Shown here piece by piece: positions 7,533 through 14,744 of a stretch of 25,476 bases of DNA. The stretch spans positions 1 to 25,476 of the forward strand of contig CAZADA010000035.1 of assembly GCA_964483775.1 (NCBI GenBank). The letters run 5' to 3'. The notes below the pieces were generated by a model. The model was not told where the DNA came from. It saw only the letters and a program-made list of their open reading frames with translations, and did not search any database. Each line of letters starts with the position of its first letter. Positions within the stretch are counted from its first letter, which is position 1. Source of the DNA: CAZADA01 sp964483775. Lineage in GTDB: Bacteria; Pseudomonadota; Alphaproteobacteria; Caulobacterales; Maricaulaceae. Both the position numbers and the translations under genes were made by a program.

Positions 7533-8501
7533 TTACTCCGCGGCCACTTGGGGGCGGGCGTAGCCGATTGTCTCAAGCTCGGTTTGCAACTCAGGAACAA
7601 TGGCAAACAAATCGCCGACCAGGCCGTAATCGGCGACCTGGAAGATCGGCGCTTCTTCGTCCTTGTTGATGGCGACGATGACCTTGCTGTCCTTCATGCC
7701 CGCCAAATGTTGGATTGCGCCGGAAATGCCGATCGCAAAATAGAGCTCAGGCGCGACCACTTTGCCGGTTTGGCCGACCTGATAGTCGTTGGAAATGTAG
7801 CCGGCGTCCACGGCTGCGCGTGAGGCGCCGACCGCGGCGCCGAGCTGATCGGCCAATGGCTCGATGACCTTGGTGAAATTGTCCGAGCTTGCTAGCGCGC
7901 GTCCGCCGGACACGACGATTTTGGCGCCGCCCAGTTCAGGACGATCGGACTGGGACAATTCTTCGCCGACAAACGCCGAGGCGAAGGGACCGGCCGGCGC
8001 ATCGAGGCTCTCAACGGTCGCCGAGCCCCCCTCGCCGGCGGCGGGGAAGGTTGTTGGCCGTACCGTGATGACCTTTTTGGCGTCGGTGGACTTGACGGTC
8101 ATTATGGCGTTGCCGGCGTAGATCGGGCGCTCATAGGTGTCGGGTGCTTTGACTGCGGTGATGTCAGAGATCTGCATGACATCAAGCTTGGCGGCGATGC
8201 GGGGCATGAAGTTCTTGCCCGTGGTTGAGGCTGGCGCCAGCACGGCATCGTAATCGGCCATCAAAGGCACAATCAGGGCTTCCATGGCTTCGGCGAGCTG
8301 TTTGCCCAACACCGCGCCATCCGCGTGCAGCACTTTGCGCACGCCTTCGATTTGCGCCGCCGCTTGGGCGGGGGCGCTGGCGTTGTCGCCAGCGACCAGG
8401 ATATCGACGTCGCCGCCGATCGCCTTAGCGGCGCTGACGGTCTTGTGCGTGGCGTCTTTGAGTTCAGTGTTGTCGTGTTCGGCGATGACGAGAACGGACA
8501 T
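7533..8501 (-). CDS. etfA: Electron transfer flavoprotein subunit alpha
   Basis: The 322-residue FAD-binding subunit of ETF passes electrons from acyl-CoA and related dehydrogenases to ETF:ubiquinone oxidoreductase. The N-terminal half has the alpha-subunit fold (MSVLVIAEHDN start). The C-terminal FAD-binding region carries SGGRALASSDNF, then GQTGKVVAPELYFAIGISG and VIVAINKDEEAPIFQVADYG, all typical of EtfA. Length is normal and no key segment is missing. Its ATG overlaps, as TGATG, the stop codon at the end of the full etfB frame. That overlap is strong evidence that etfB originally ran to this point and that translation of the two is coupled. If etfB translation really stops 144 bases early, EtfA synthesis could also suffer. 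Confidence 0.97.
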   Translation of the reverse strand: MSVLVIAEHDNTELKDATHKTVSAAKAIGGDVDILVAGDNASAPAQAAAQIEGVRKVLHADGAVLGKQLAEAMEALIVPLMADYDAVLAPASTTGKNFMPRIAAKLDVMQISDITAVKAPDTYERPIYAGNAIMTVKSTDAKKVITVRPTTFPAAGEGGSATVESLDAPAGPFASAFVGEELSQSDRPELGGAKIVVSGGRALASSDNFTKVIEPLADQLGAAVGASRAAVDAGYISNDYQVGQTGKVVAPELYFAIGISGAIQHLAGMKDSKVIVAINKDEEAPIFQVADYGLVGDLFAIVPELQTELETIGYARPQVAAE

Positions 8502-8644
8502 CAGAGCACTCCCGCTTCGGTTTTGAGTTTGCTGACCAGTTCGGTGACGGTTTCAACCATGATCCCGGCTTCGCGTTGGGCGGGCGGGGTCACTTCCACG
8601 ACGGTGAGACGCGGTGTGACGTCGACGCCAATGTCCTCAGGCGT
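8501..8644 (-). pseudogene. etfB: Detached C-terminal 47 codons of etfB, in frame after an internal TAA
   Basis: Directly after the TAA at 8645-8647, the same frame continues for 47 sense codons and ends with a TGA that shares one base with the etfA ATG. The translation starts TPEDIGVDVTPRL, goes on through AGIMVETVTELVSKL and ends KTEAGVL. This is the standard EtfB C-terminus, including the GVDVTPRL strand and the final helix and arm that pack against EtfA. No frameshift is needed to join it to the upstream part: 201 + 1 + 47 gives 249 codons, the normal EtfB length. There is no convincing start codon with a ribosome site for it as a separate gene; the internal ATG at the M of AGIMVE would make only about 19 residues. 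It is therefore a severed piece of etfB unless the stop is a sequencing error or is read through. Confidence 0.85.
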
Positions 8645-9250
8645 TTAGACGTCCATGGGCTTTTTCTTGGCCTTCATGATGTCGGGCAGCTTCGCGTAAC
8701 GCGGCTCGTTGAGGCGCAAGTCTGTCGTGACGATTGATGGGGTTTGCAGTGCGAGGGTCTGCAGGCCGCCGTCGACTTCTCGGGTGACGTGCAGGCCGCC
8801 GCCTTCTTGTTTGACTTCTGATGCGAAGGTCGCCTGGGGCCAGCCGAGCAACGCGGCCAGCATTTGACCCGTTTGGTTGTTGTCTCCATCGATGGCCTGT
8901 TTGCCGAGGATCACCAATTCGGGGCTCTCCGCCTCAACAATTTTCTGCAGGATCTTGGCGACCGCGAGGGGTTCGACCTCGGCGTCGGTTTTCACCAGAA
9001 TGGCGCGGTCGGCGCCCATGGCCAGGGCGGCGCGCAATTGGTCTTGCGCCTTTTCGGGCCCGATGGAGGCGACGATGATCTCGCTCGCCGCACCTTTTTC
9101 CTTCAGGCGGATCGCTTCTTCGACCGCGATCTCACAAAACGGATTCATCGACATTTTCACATTGGCGAGGTCCACGCCGGTGTGATCCGGCTTGACGCGG
9201 ACTTTGACGTTGTAATCGACGACCCGTTTGATGGGTGCGAGCACCTTCAT
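8645..9250 (-). CDS. etfB: Electron transfer flavoprotein subunit beta, truncated by an in-frame stop
   Basis: This 201-residue frame is the N-terminal four fifths of EtfB, the AMP-binding subunit that docks acyl-CoA dehydrogenases. Family segments are intact: the start MKVLAPIKRVVDYNVKVRVK, then MNPFCEIAVEEA, the nucleotide-binding GKQAIDGDNNQTGQ and the docking loop TDLRLNEPRYAKLPDIMKA followed by the conserved lysines KKKP. It then ends at TAA after MDV, where homologues carry a sense codon and about 47 more residues. The ATG at 9250 follows GGGAGAAGCTG. A polypeptide ending here would lack the C-terminal arm that wraps around EtfA, so it would probably not form a stable ETF. No second etfB is in the window, so whether the cell has another source is unknown. 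Confidence 0.93.
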   Translation of the reverse strand: MKVLAPIKRVVDYNVKVRVKPDHTGVDLANVKMSMNPFCEIAVEEAIRLKEKGAASEIIVASIGPEKAQDQLRAALAMGADRAILVKTDAEVEPLAVAKILQKIVEAESPELVILGKQAIDGDNNQTGQMLAALLGWPQATFASEVKQEGGGLHVTREVDGGLQTLALQTPSIVTTDLRLNEPRYAKLPDIMKAKKKPMDV

Positions 9251-9364
9251 CAGCTTCTCCCTTAGACGTTGTCTTCTGTGGCTCGCCGCCGGTTTCCCCG
9301 CGTCGCCCCAAGTGTCAGTCTTGGCGGCAACTTAAGCTGAATGCCAGTGTTCGCCAATGCTTCG

Positions 9365-9399
9365 GTCTAACGACAGATTGACGCTGACGTCAACGTCAG
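9365..9399 (-). promoter_or_regulatory. Probable etfB promoter with overlapping operator dyads
   Basis: Two perfect inverted repeats overlap: TTGACG-CTGA-CGTCAA at 9378-9393 and CTGACG-TCAA-CGTCAG at 9384-9399. On the minus strand, TTGACG (9393-9388) makes a good -35 box, and TTAGAC (9370-9365) lies 17 bp downstream as a possible -10, about 115 bp before the etfB start. A regulator bound to either dyad would cover the -35. The shape resembles sites of MerR- or TetR-type regulators of acyl-CoA catabolism such as LiuR, but this is inference from the pattern and gene context. Confidence 0.5.
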
Positions 9400-9438
9400 A
9401 AGTTGAGCGCGGGGCGACTTGCTGTGGTTGAGATTGAT

Positions 9439-9456
9439 GTGATATCATTGTGATAT
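9439..9456 (+). promoter_or_regulatory. Direct repeat of GTGATAT before the secreted hydrolase gene
   Basis: GTGATAT occurs at 9439-9445 and again at 9450-9456, 11 bp apart, so on the same face of the helix. The copies lie in an AT-rich patch just ahead of GGAGG and the ATG at 9474. The patch may hold the -10 region (TATCATT or TATGTAAT) and a regulator site for the hydrolase gene. Confidence 0.35.
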
Positions 9457-9473
9457 GTAATTTGGAGGTCGAT

Positions 9474-10865
9474 ATGCGGCGGGTGATGGCGGTGCTGGTG
9501 GGTCTGCTTGGCGTTGTCGGCGCGGGGTGGGCGCAGGAGGAGCCGTCGGCTGAGGCGTTCGATGGGCTGTGGCTTGGGGCGTTGGACGTGGGTGGTCCGG
9601 AGCTCAGACTGGTCTTTGAGATCGATGTGGGCGCGGGGACGGTCCAGGTCACCAGCGTCGATCAAGGCGGGGTGCAGTTTGCGGCTGACGAGATGGCGCT
9701 CGAAGGCCGGGCGATCCGTGTGTCCTTTCGCGTGATTGCCGCGACGTTCGATGGGGCGCTCGACGAGCAAATCCCTGCGATTTCCGGCACATGGAGCCAA
9801 GGTTTTTCCCAGTTGCCGCTGACGCTCGAGCCCACCGACGCCCCGCCCGAGGCCCAACCGACGGGGCTGGGCGCGCGACCGCAGGATCCCGTTGGGGATG
9901 CGCCCTATGCTGTGGAATCCTTTGCGGTGGAGACGGGCGGCGCTGACGGCGTGACCTTGGCTGGTGAGCTTTATGTTCCGCCGGGCGAAGGGCCGCATCC
10001 TGGGGTGGTGTTGGTGTCAGGCTCGGGCCCACAGGACCGCAACGAAGAGCTGATGAACCATCGGCCCTTTTTGGTGCTGGCCGATCATTTGGCGCGGCGG
10101 GGCTTTGCTGTCGCGCGCTATGATGACCGCGGCGCCGGCGCATCGACGGGCGATTTCGCCTCGGCGAGCATTCACGATTTCGCCGCCGATGCGGGCGCGG
10201 TGTGGACGTGGTTGGCCGCTGATGCGCGGGTGGACCAGTATCGCGTGGGCTATGTTGGACACTCGGAGGGCGCCATTACCGGCCCGCTGGCGGCGCAGCG
10301 TACGAATGCCGGCTTTCTTGTGTTGTGGGCGGGGCCTGCGGTGAGCCTGGAGGACACGCTTCGCGACCAATTGGTCCGGATTGCGCAGGCCGAGGGTGTG
10401 TCCGTCGCCATGTTGGGAACCCAGTTCGCCATTCAAACTGAGGTGATCGCTGCGCTCTCGACAGGCGACCTTGACTCCTGCATCGCCCGCCTGAGCCAGT
10501 CGCTTGACGATCAAGGCTTGAGCGAGGCGGCGCCGCCAGCTGACCAAATGTGTTCAGGCGCGCTGATCAGTTTGATGGATGTGGATCCGCGCGACGCTAT
10601 CCAGGCGTTTGGCGGGCCGATCCTGGCGCTGTTTGGGAGCAAGGATCTGCAGGTGGCGCCCGAGATCAATGTCGAACCGATGCGCTTGGCGTTGGTGGAG
10701 GCAGGGCACCCAGACAACACGCTGATTGTGTTTGAGGGGCTCAACCATCTGTTTCAGACGGCCGAGACCGGCGCTCTGAGCGAGTACATTGTGATTGAGG
10801 AGACCCTCGCGCCGGCGGCCATGGATGCGATGGCCGCCTGGATGACGGCGCGTGTCAGTCCCTAG
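9474..10865 (+). CDS. Secreted alpha/beta hydrolase
   Basis: A 463-residue protein with a Sec signal peptide (MRRVMAVLVGLLGVVGAGWA, cleavage likely before QEE), so it acts in the periplasm or outside. Residues ~25-125 form a beta-rich N-terminal domain (FDGLWLGALDVGG and similar), as in exported esterase/peptidase-like hydrolases. The catalytic domain carries the oxyanion strand VVLVSGSGPQDRNEE, the nucleophile elbow GHSEGA (S264), the acid D391 in FGSKDLQV and the His H425 in GLNHLF. The full triad is present, so it should be active; the substrate is unknown. The ATG at 9474 is preferred over one at 9450 because GGAGG precedes it and the signal peptide begins there. Its TAG overlaps the stop of the adenosyltransferase gene on the other strand through a shared CTAG. 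Confidence 0.88.
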   Translation: MRRVMAVLVGLLGVVGAGWAQEEPSAEAFDGLWLGALDVGGPELRLVFEIDVGAGTVQVTSVDQGGVQFAADEMALEGRAIRVSFRVIAATFDGALDEQIPAISGTWSQGFSQLPLTLEPTDAPPEAQPTGLGARPQDPVGDAPYAVESFAVETGGADGVTLAGELYVPPGEGPHPGVVLVSGSGPQDRNEELMNHRPFLVLADHLARRGFAVARYDDRGAGASTGDFASASIHDFAADAGAVWTWLAADARVDQYRVGYVGHSEGAITGPLAAQRTNAGFLVLWAGPAVSLEDTLRDQLVRIAQAEGVSVAMLGTQFAIQTEVIAALSTGDLDSCIARLSQSLDDQGLSEAAPPADQMCSGALISLMDVDPRDAIQAFGGPILALFGSKDLQVAPEINVEPMRLALVEAGHPDNTLIVFEGLNHLFQTAETGALSEYIVIEETLAPAAMDAMAAWMTARVSP

Positions 10866-11434
10866 CGGTTGGCGGCGGGGACCCACAGGGTTTCGCCGGC
10901 TTCGCGTGCGGTCCAGCGGGCGGCGACAAACAGATAGTCCGATAGCCGGTTGAGATAGATCACAGCGCTGGGGTTGGTGCGTTCGGCGTCGCAGGCGCGC
11001 AGTTCAGCGGCGCGGCGTTCGGCCCTGCGGCATACGGTGCGCGCCACATGCAAGCGGGCGGTGGCTTCTGATCCCGCCGGCAGCACAAAGGATGTCAGGT
11101 CGGGGAGGTCTGCGTTGAGCGCGTCGATTTTGGTTTCAAGCCAGGCGGTTTGGCTCTCGACGATCCGCAAGGGTTCAAAGCCAAGGTCCGCGTCGGGACC
11201 CGGCGTGGCGAGGTCGGCGCCCACATCAAACAGGTCGTTTTGGATTCGCTCAAGATCGGCGTTGAGCATCTCGTCGGTGATCGCGGCGCGCGCCAGACCG
11301 ACGGCGGCGTTGGTTTCGTCCACCGCTCCATAGGCTGCAACGCGGGGGGCGAATTTGTCGACGTCCTCTCCGGTGGCCAAGCGGGTTCGGCCTTGGTCGC
11401 CAGCGCGGGTGTAGATCTTGGTCAAACGGACCAT
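10862..11434 (-). CDS. Cob(I)alamin adenosyltransferase, PduO type
   Basis: The 190-residue enzyme transfers adenosyl from ATP to cob(I)alamin, making adenosylcobalamin, the cofactor of enzymes such as methylmalonyl-CoA mutase. The N-terminal ATP site TKIYTRAGDQGRTRL (4-18) is followed by RVAAYGAVDETNAAVG (31-46). The C-terminal helix carries CDAERTNPSAVIYLNRLSDY, with the conserved Arg, Asn and Asp of the PduO family. Length is normal. GGAG lies upstream of the ATG at 11434. In related alphaproteobacteria I recall this gene between the twin-TM small protein and etfB on one strand; here opposite-strand genes separate it from both, so it must have its own promoter in the 167 bp upstream. Confidence 0.94.
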   Translation of the reverse strand: MVRLTKIYTRAGDQGRTRLATGEDVDKFAPRVAAYGAVDETNAAVGLARAAITDEMLNADLERIQNDLFDVGADLATPGPDADLGFEPLRIVESQTAWLETKIDALNADLPDLTSFVLPAGSEATARLHVARTVCRRAERRAAELRACDAERTNPSAVIYLNRLSDYLFVAARWTAREAGETLWVPAANR

Positions 11435-11601
11435 GGCGGTTCTCCGTTAAGCGGCGTGGTGGCCTGAGGTTGTCGACGTCATTTGGTTTTATGGTTAGCC
11501 GTAAATTGCCGGCTTGGTGACGATTTCTTGATATTCACCATGCTACCCAGCTGCCTGAACACGCAACGACGATGCAAGCGTAGCGGGATGGAGAGGGCTG
11601 T

Positions 11602-12372
11602 ATGGATCCCTATAAGCGTTTCAAACTCATCTCGAATTCGCTGTCCGTGGCGTTGGTCAGCGTCGGCGTGGGATTGATGACCTATGCCAGCGGGCCGGTG
11701 GACCATTTGGCCACGTCGTTGTTCGCCGCCAATCCCCAAGCGCCAATGTCGGGTTTGTTCGCTACGGCGTTCTTGATCGGCTTGGTTGTCCTGGTGTGGC
11801 TGTCGCTTGCCCACTACGTGTTGCCGCGGGTTTTCGGTTTCACGCGCGTGCGCAAGTGGTTGTTGGGGCGCTACTATTTTGAGGGCACCTGGGTTGAAGG
11901 CGTGCGGTTGGACGATGACCGGCGCGCCATTGCGGTGCTTGATTTCCTGCCAGTCGAAGATCGCGTGCTGGTGACGGGCCGCTTCATCAACAATGAAGGC
12001 GAAATCACAGCCAATTTCCGCGCTGACTTCCAAGACATTCAATGGCCTGTGGTGAAGCTGAAGCACCTGCAGAACCGCGCCGATGAGCCGGGTGGTTCGC
12101 GCGAAGGGATTGCCGAGCTGATGTTTGAGGCCAACCAAGAACGGCCGTTGCGGTTCGATGGCTGCTTCATTGAGGGCGCCAATCAAGGTGCGCGTCTTGA
12201 AGGCTTTCGTTTGTCGGAACGCGACGCCAAGCGCTTGCGCGCGCCGCATGAGCGGATGGAGCTGCTCGGCGAATACTGGGCCATGTTCTTTGACACCGAC
12301 GTTCGTTTGGGCGGCCGGCGGAGCATGCGTGAGACCGTGGAAGCTTCGCGCCAAGCTGACGCTGCGCGCTAG
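11602..12372 (+). CDS. Two-TM protein with a beta-rich C-terminal domain, unknown function
   Basis: A 256-residue protein with two membrane helices (about 13-32 and 51-76) separated by a short loop, then a soluble domain from about 90 to 205. That domain reads as a series of strands with small turns: YYFEGTWVEGVRL, AIAVLDFLP, RVLVTGRFIN, ITANFRADF, GIAELMFEAN, LRFDGCFIEG and ARLEGFRLS. The pattern TM-TM-(E)GTW-beta barrel is reminiscent of the S-2TMbeta/Cap15 class of membrane effectors, but I see no signature that proves it and no CD-NTase nearby. The last 50 residues are helical and charged. GGAGAGG lies upstream of the ATG at 11602. It is encoded opposite to the surrounding etf-related genes and converges with the twin-TM gene, 3 bp apart. 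Confidence 0.75.
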   Translation: MDPYKRFKLISNSLSVALVSVGVGLMTYASGPVDHLATSLFAANPQAPMSGLFATAFLIGLVVLVWLSLAHYVLPRVFGFTRVRKWLLGRYYFEGTWVEGVRLDDDRRAIAVLDFLPVEDRVLVTGRFINNEGEITANFRADFQDIQWPVVKLKHLQNRADEPGGSREGIAELMFEANQERPLRFDGCFIEGANQGARLEGFRLSERDAKRLRAPHERMELLGEYWAMFFDTDVRLGGRRSMRETVEASRQADAAR

Positions 12373-12375
12373 GGT

Positions 12376-12579
12376 CTAAGCGCCGTTGTTCATCCAGCCG
12401 AGCCAAGCCAGTAGTAAAACCACAGCGACGGCCTGGAAGATCACGCGTAACCGCATGAGCTTGTTGCTGGAGATGCCGCGAACGGGGCCACCTTTGAACA
12501 TGGTGTAAATGCCCAGGCCGAGCACGATGAAGACAGCCCCCATGGCAAGCGGGGCGAGTATGCCGGACGTCCAACCCAT
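12376..12579 (-). CDS. Twin transmembrane helix small protein
   Basis: A 67-residue protein with two membrane helices, ILAPLAMGAVFIVLGLGIYTMF and VIFQAVAVVLLLAWLGWM. They are joined by a basic loop containing KGGPVRGISSNKLMRLR. This matches the alphaproteobacterial twin-transmembrane (HIG1-related) small protein family: the loop motif N(K)LMRLRV between two helices is diagnostic. HIG1 relatives in mitochondria associate with respiratory complexes; a similar role here is only a guess. The ATG at 12579 lacks a clear Shine-Dalgarno. I recall this gene heading the adenosyltransferase-etfBA block in relatives. Confidence 0.85.
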   Translation of the reverse strand: MGWTSGILAPLAMGAVFIVLGLGIYTMFKGGPVRGISSNKLMRLRVIFQAVAVVLLLAWLGWMNNGA

Positions 12580-12651
12580 GACGTAGACGTAGAGCGTATG
12601 TGGCCGGAACCAAGACGTTTCTTGTGCTGATCGGCCGGCGCGCTGGTGATG

Positions 12652-13743
12652 CTAGGTGCGCCAGCGCAAGGTTGTCGGCTCCACTGGGTTGTTGAACGGG
12701 CGGTTTTCGTTACGCGAAGCGACCCACTCACGCTTGCATTTGTAGTACCATTTCACCAGAGCGTCGGCCTGCTCGACCAAGATCGGCGCCCCGGCGAGCG
12801 GCAAGGCTTCGTGCTGCAACCCGACAATGCGGCCATCCTGCTTGAGAAACATGCTCATAATGGGCTGCATGATGGGCCGGAAGGCTGACAACAGGGCGTG
12901 CTTCCAAAAGAAAATTTGTCGGATCTCGGTCTTATCTTCGGTGAGCGGGGTGATGGCGGTGAGGCCAAGGATGGTGTGCTTGTTGTTTTTCATGAGCTCC
13001 AAGCGCAGTCCTGGGAGCTTGAAGGCGATTTCGATGTCGGGCCGCCCGCCGCCGATGATCTTGTAGGCGAAGCTGTTGGACGAGGCGGGGTGGGTGACCA
13101 TGGTGAAGCCCATCTCATTGGGGGCGTAGGCCTTTTGCTTCTCGTGCATTGACTTGGCCGTGCGCCACCACCACTGGCGGTGCACAAACGGGCCGTGGGC
13201 GGGATCAATCAATTGCAGAATGGCTTGGTCGGCATGACAATCAAACAGTTGCGTCTCGACGATTTTGGGGTCGCCTGACACCCCATCGGGCAGGTCGGGA
13301 GCGGGCATTGCCGGTTCAACGCCCGGGCGCTTGTCCGCCGCGATGTAGATCCACAGCAGCCCGTTTTTTTCCTCGAGTGGGAACCGGCGAACGCGGATGC
13401 GATCGACCTCAAACTCCTGGTCGTTGGTCAAGGATGGGATGGCGGCGCACACGCCGTCGGAGGTGCGAAACCGCCAGCCATGATAGGGGCACTCCACAGT
13501 GGCGGCTTTGTCTTCTGGATAGGCGCCCTCTTCGAGCAGGCGGCCTGCTGAGAGCGGTGCGGCGCGGTGTGGGCAAATGTCACGCAAAGCGAAGGCGGCG
13601 CCGGAGCTGTCCCGCCCCAACAAGATCGGTTCACCAAGGATCGTTTTGTGTTGGATCGCGCCGGCTTTGACGTCCCTGGACAGTGACGCAAGGTACCACA
13701 CATCGGTCAAAAACGCGTCGTCGCTTCCGTTGGCCTCGGCCAT
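12652..13743 (-). CDS. Rieske non-heme iron oxygenase, alpha-subunit type
   Basis: A 363-residue protein of the aromatic-ring-hydroxylating dioxygenase family. The Rieske [2Fe-2S] ligands are C57 and H59 (CPHRAAPLSAG) and C85 and H88 (CPYHGW). The mononuclear iron ligands are H183 and H188 in DPAHGPFVH, with D180 as the electron-transfer bridge; the third, acidic ligand should lie further on. No beta subunit or reductase gene is near, so the electron donor is encoded elsewhere. The family includes steroid, chlorophyll-type and aromatic oxygenases, and the substrate cannot be read here. The ATG at 13743 follows AGGGGGCGACCC; the longer start at 13788 lacks support. It lies 86 bp downstream of the glutamyl-Q tRNA synthetase gene on the same strand. 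Confidence 0.9.
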   Translation of the reverse strand: MAEANGSDDAFLTDVWYLASLSRDVKAGAIQHKTILGEPILLGRDSSGAAFALRDICPHRAAPLSAGRLLEEGAYPEDKAATVECPYHGWRFRTSDGVCAAIPSLTNDQEFEVDRIRVRRFPLEEKNGLLWIYIAADKRPGVEPAMPAPDLPDGVSGDPKIVETQLFDCHADQAILQLIDPAHGPFVHRQWWWRTAKSMHEKQKAYAPNEMGFTMVTHPASSNSFAYKIIGGGRPDIEIAFKLPGLRLELMKNNKHTILGLTAITPLTEDKTEIRQIFFWKHALLSAFRPIMQPIMSMFLKQDGRIVGLQHEALPLAGAPILVEQADALVKWYYKCKREWVASRNENRPFNNPVEPTTLRWRT

Positions 13744-13828
13744 GGGTCGCCCCCTTTTTCCCTCTTCGCCAATGAGGCTTACCGACAATCGCGCGCTGTG
13801 GCCATGCGACGGGCTGTATGCGGCCGTG

Positions 13829-14695
13829 CTAGCCCGGTCCTAGGCCGAGGCGTGACCGAATCTCGCTGGGACTGACGCCGGCCGCGCGCAATGCCTGGAG
13901 CGTTTGGGCCTTGTCGCGTTTGGCGAGGCGCTTGCCGTCCGGTCCGGTGATCAAACGGTGGTGGCGGTAGATCGGCGTGGGCAGGTCAAGGAGCGCCTGC
14001 AACAGCACATGGAGATGGGCGGCGGCTGCGAGGTCGTCGCCGCGGATCACGTGGGTGATCTCTTGTAAGGCGTCGTCGTGCACAGCGGCGAGATGGTAGC
14101 TTGTGCCAGAGTCTTTTCGCCCCAGGATCGCGTCGCCGAACATGGCGGGATTGGCGGCGATCGTCTGCGCGCCATGCTCATCTTCGATCGTGAAACGCAG
14201 TCGGGCGGGCTGCGCTTTGGGGCTGGAGAGCGCGCGGTCCATGGACAAGCGCCAGGCGTAGGGGGCGCCGTGGTCAAGCAGACGGTGTTCGTCGCGGGCG
14301 GGCGCAGGCTGACCGACATAGGCGGGGCCTTCGGGACCTTCCGGCGCCAGATGGGGCGCGCGGGTGACCTCGTCGGCGATCTCCTTGCGCGTCTTGAAGC
14401 AGCGGTAGATGAGGCCGTCGGCGCGTAGGCGGGCGAGGGTCGCAGCGTACTCGTCCACGTGTTCAGCCTGGCGACGCACCGGCAACTCCCATGTCAGGCC
14501 AAGCCAAGCGAGGTCCTCGTAGATCGCGGCTTCAAAGGCGGGGCGACATCGGGTTTGATCGATGTCTTCGATGCGAAGCACAAAACGTCCGTTGGCGGCT
14601 CTTGCGGCGTGGTAGGCGGTCAGGGCCGAAAAGGCGTGTCCAAGGTGCAGATGGCCGGTGGGGCTGGGCGCGAAACGGGTGACGAATGCATGCAT
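13829..14695 (-). CDS. gluQ: Glutamyl-Q tRNA(Asp) synthetase
   Basis: A 288-residue, truncated GluRS-like enzyme that attaches glutamate to the queuosine at position 34 of tRNA(Asp). The class I HIGH motif is APSPTGHLHLGHA (9-21), FVLRIEDIDQTR follows, and the KMSKS equivalent is KRLAKRDKAQTL. There is no anticodon-binding domain: the chain ends about 35 residues after the KMSKS loop, as expected for GluQ-RS. One oddity: E. coli GluQ-RS binds zinc through a cluster of cysteines in this region, but here only one Cys is visible (YRCFKTRKEI), and the second half (around GPAYVGQPAP) has none, so the zinc knuckle seems lost. The ATG at 14695 gives the exact family N-terminus. Confidence 0.93.
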   Translation of the reverse strand: MHAFVTRFAPSPTGHLHLGHAFSALTAYHAARAANGRFVLRIEDIDQTRCRPAFEAAIYEDLAWLGLTWELPVRRQAEHVDEYAATLARLRADGLIYRCFKTRKEIADEVTRAPHLAPEGPEGPAYVGQPAPARDEHRLLDHGAPYAWRLSMDRALSSPKAQPARLRFTIEDEHGAQTIAANPAMFGDAILGRKDSGTSYHLAAVHDDALQEITHVIRGDDLAAAAHLHVLLQALLDLPTPIYRHHRLITGPDGKRLAKRDKAQTLQALRAAGVSPSEIRSRLGLGPG

Positions 14696-14744
14696 GAAGG
14701 TACCATGACCTGATGGCGCCGTTTCACAAATGGGGGAGCGCGAG

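Noticed and set aside
8501..8644. The sequence after the etfB TAA considered as a separate small gene
   Set aside because: It is in frame with etfB, matches the EtfB C-terminus, and has no start codon with a ribosome site near its beginning.
11479..11541. Short minus-strand frame encoding a lysine-rich 20-residue peptide (MVNIKKSS...) between the adenosyltransferase and the 2TM protein gene
   Set aside because: No convincing ribosome site, the frame lies in the divergent promoter region, and 20 codons can be open by chance.
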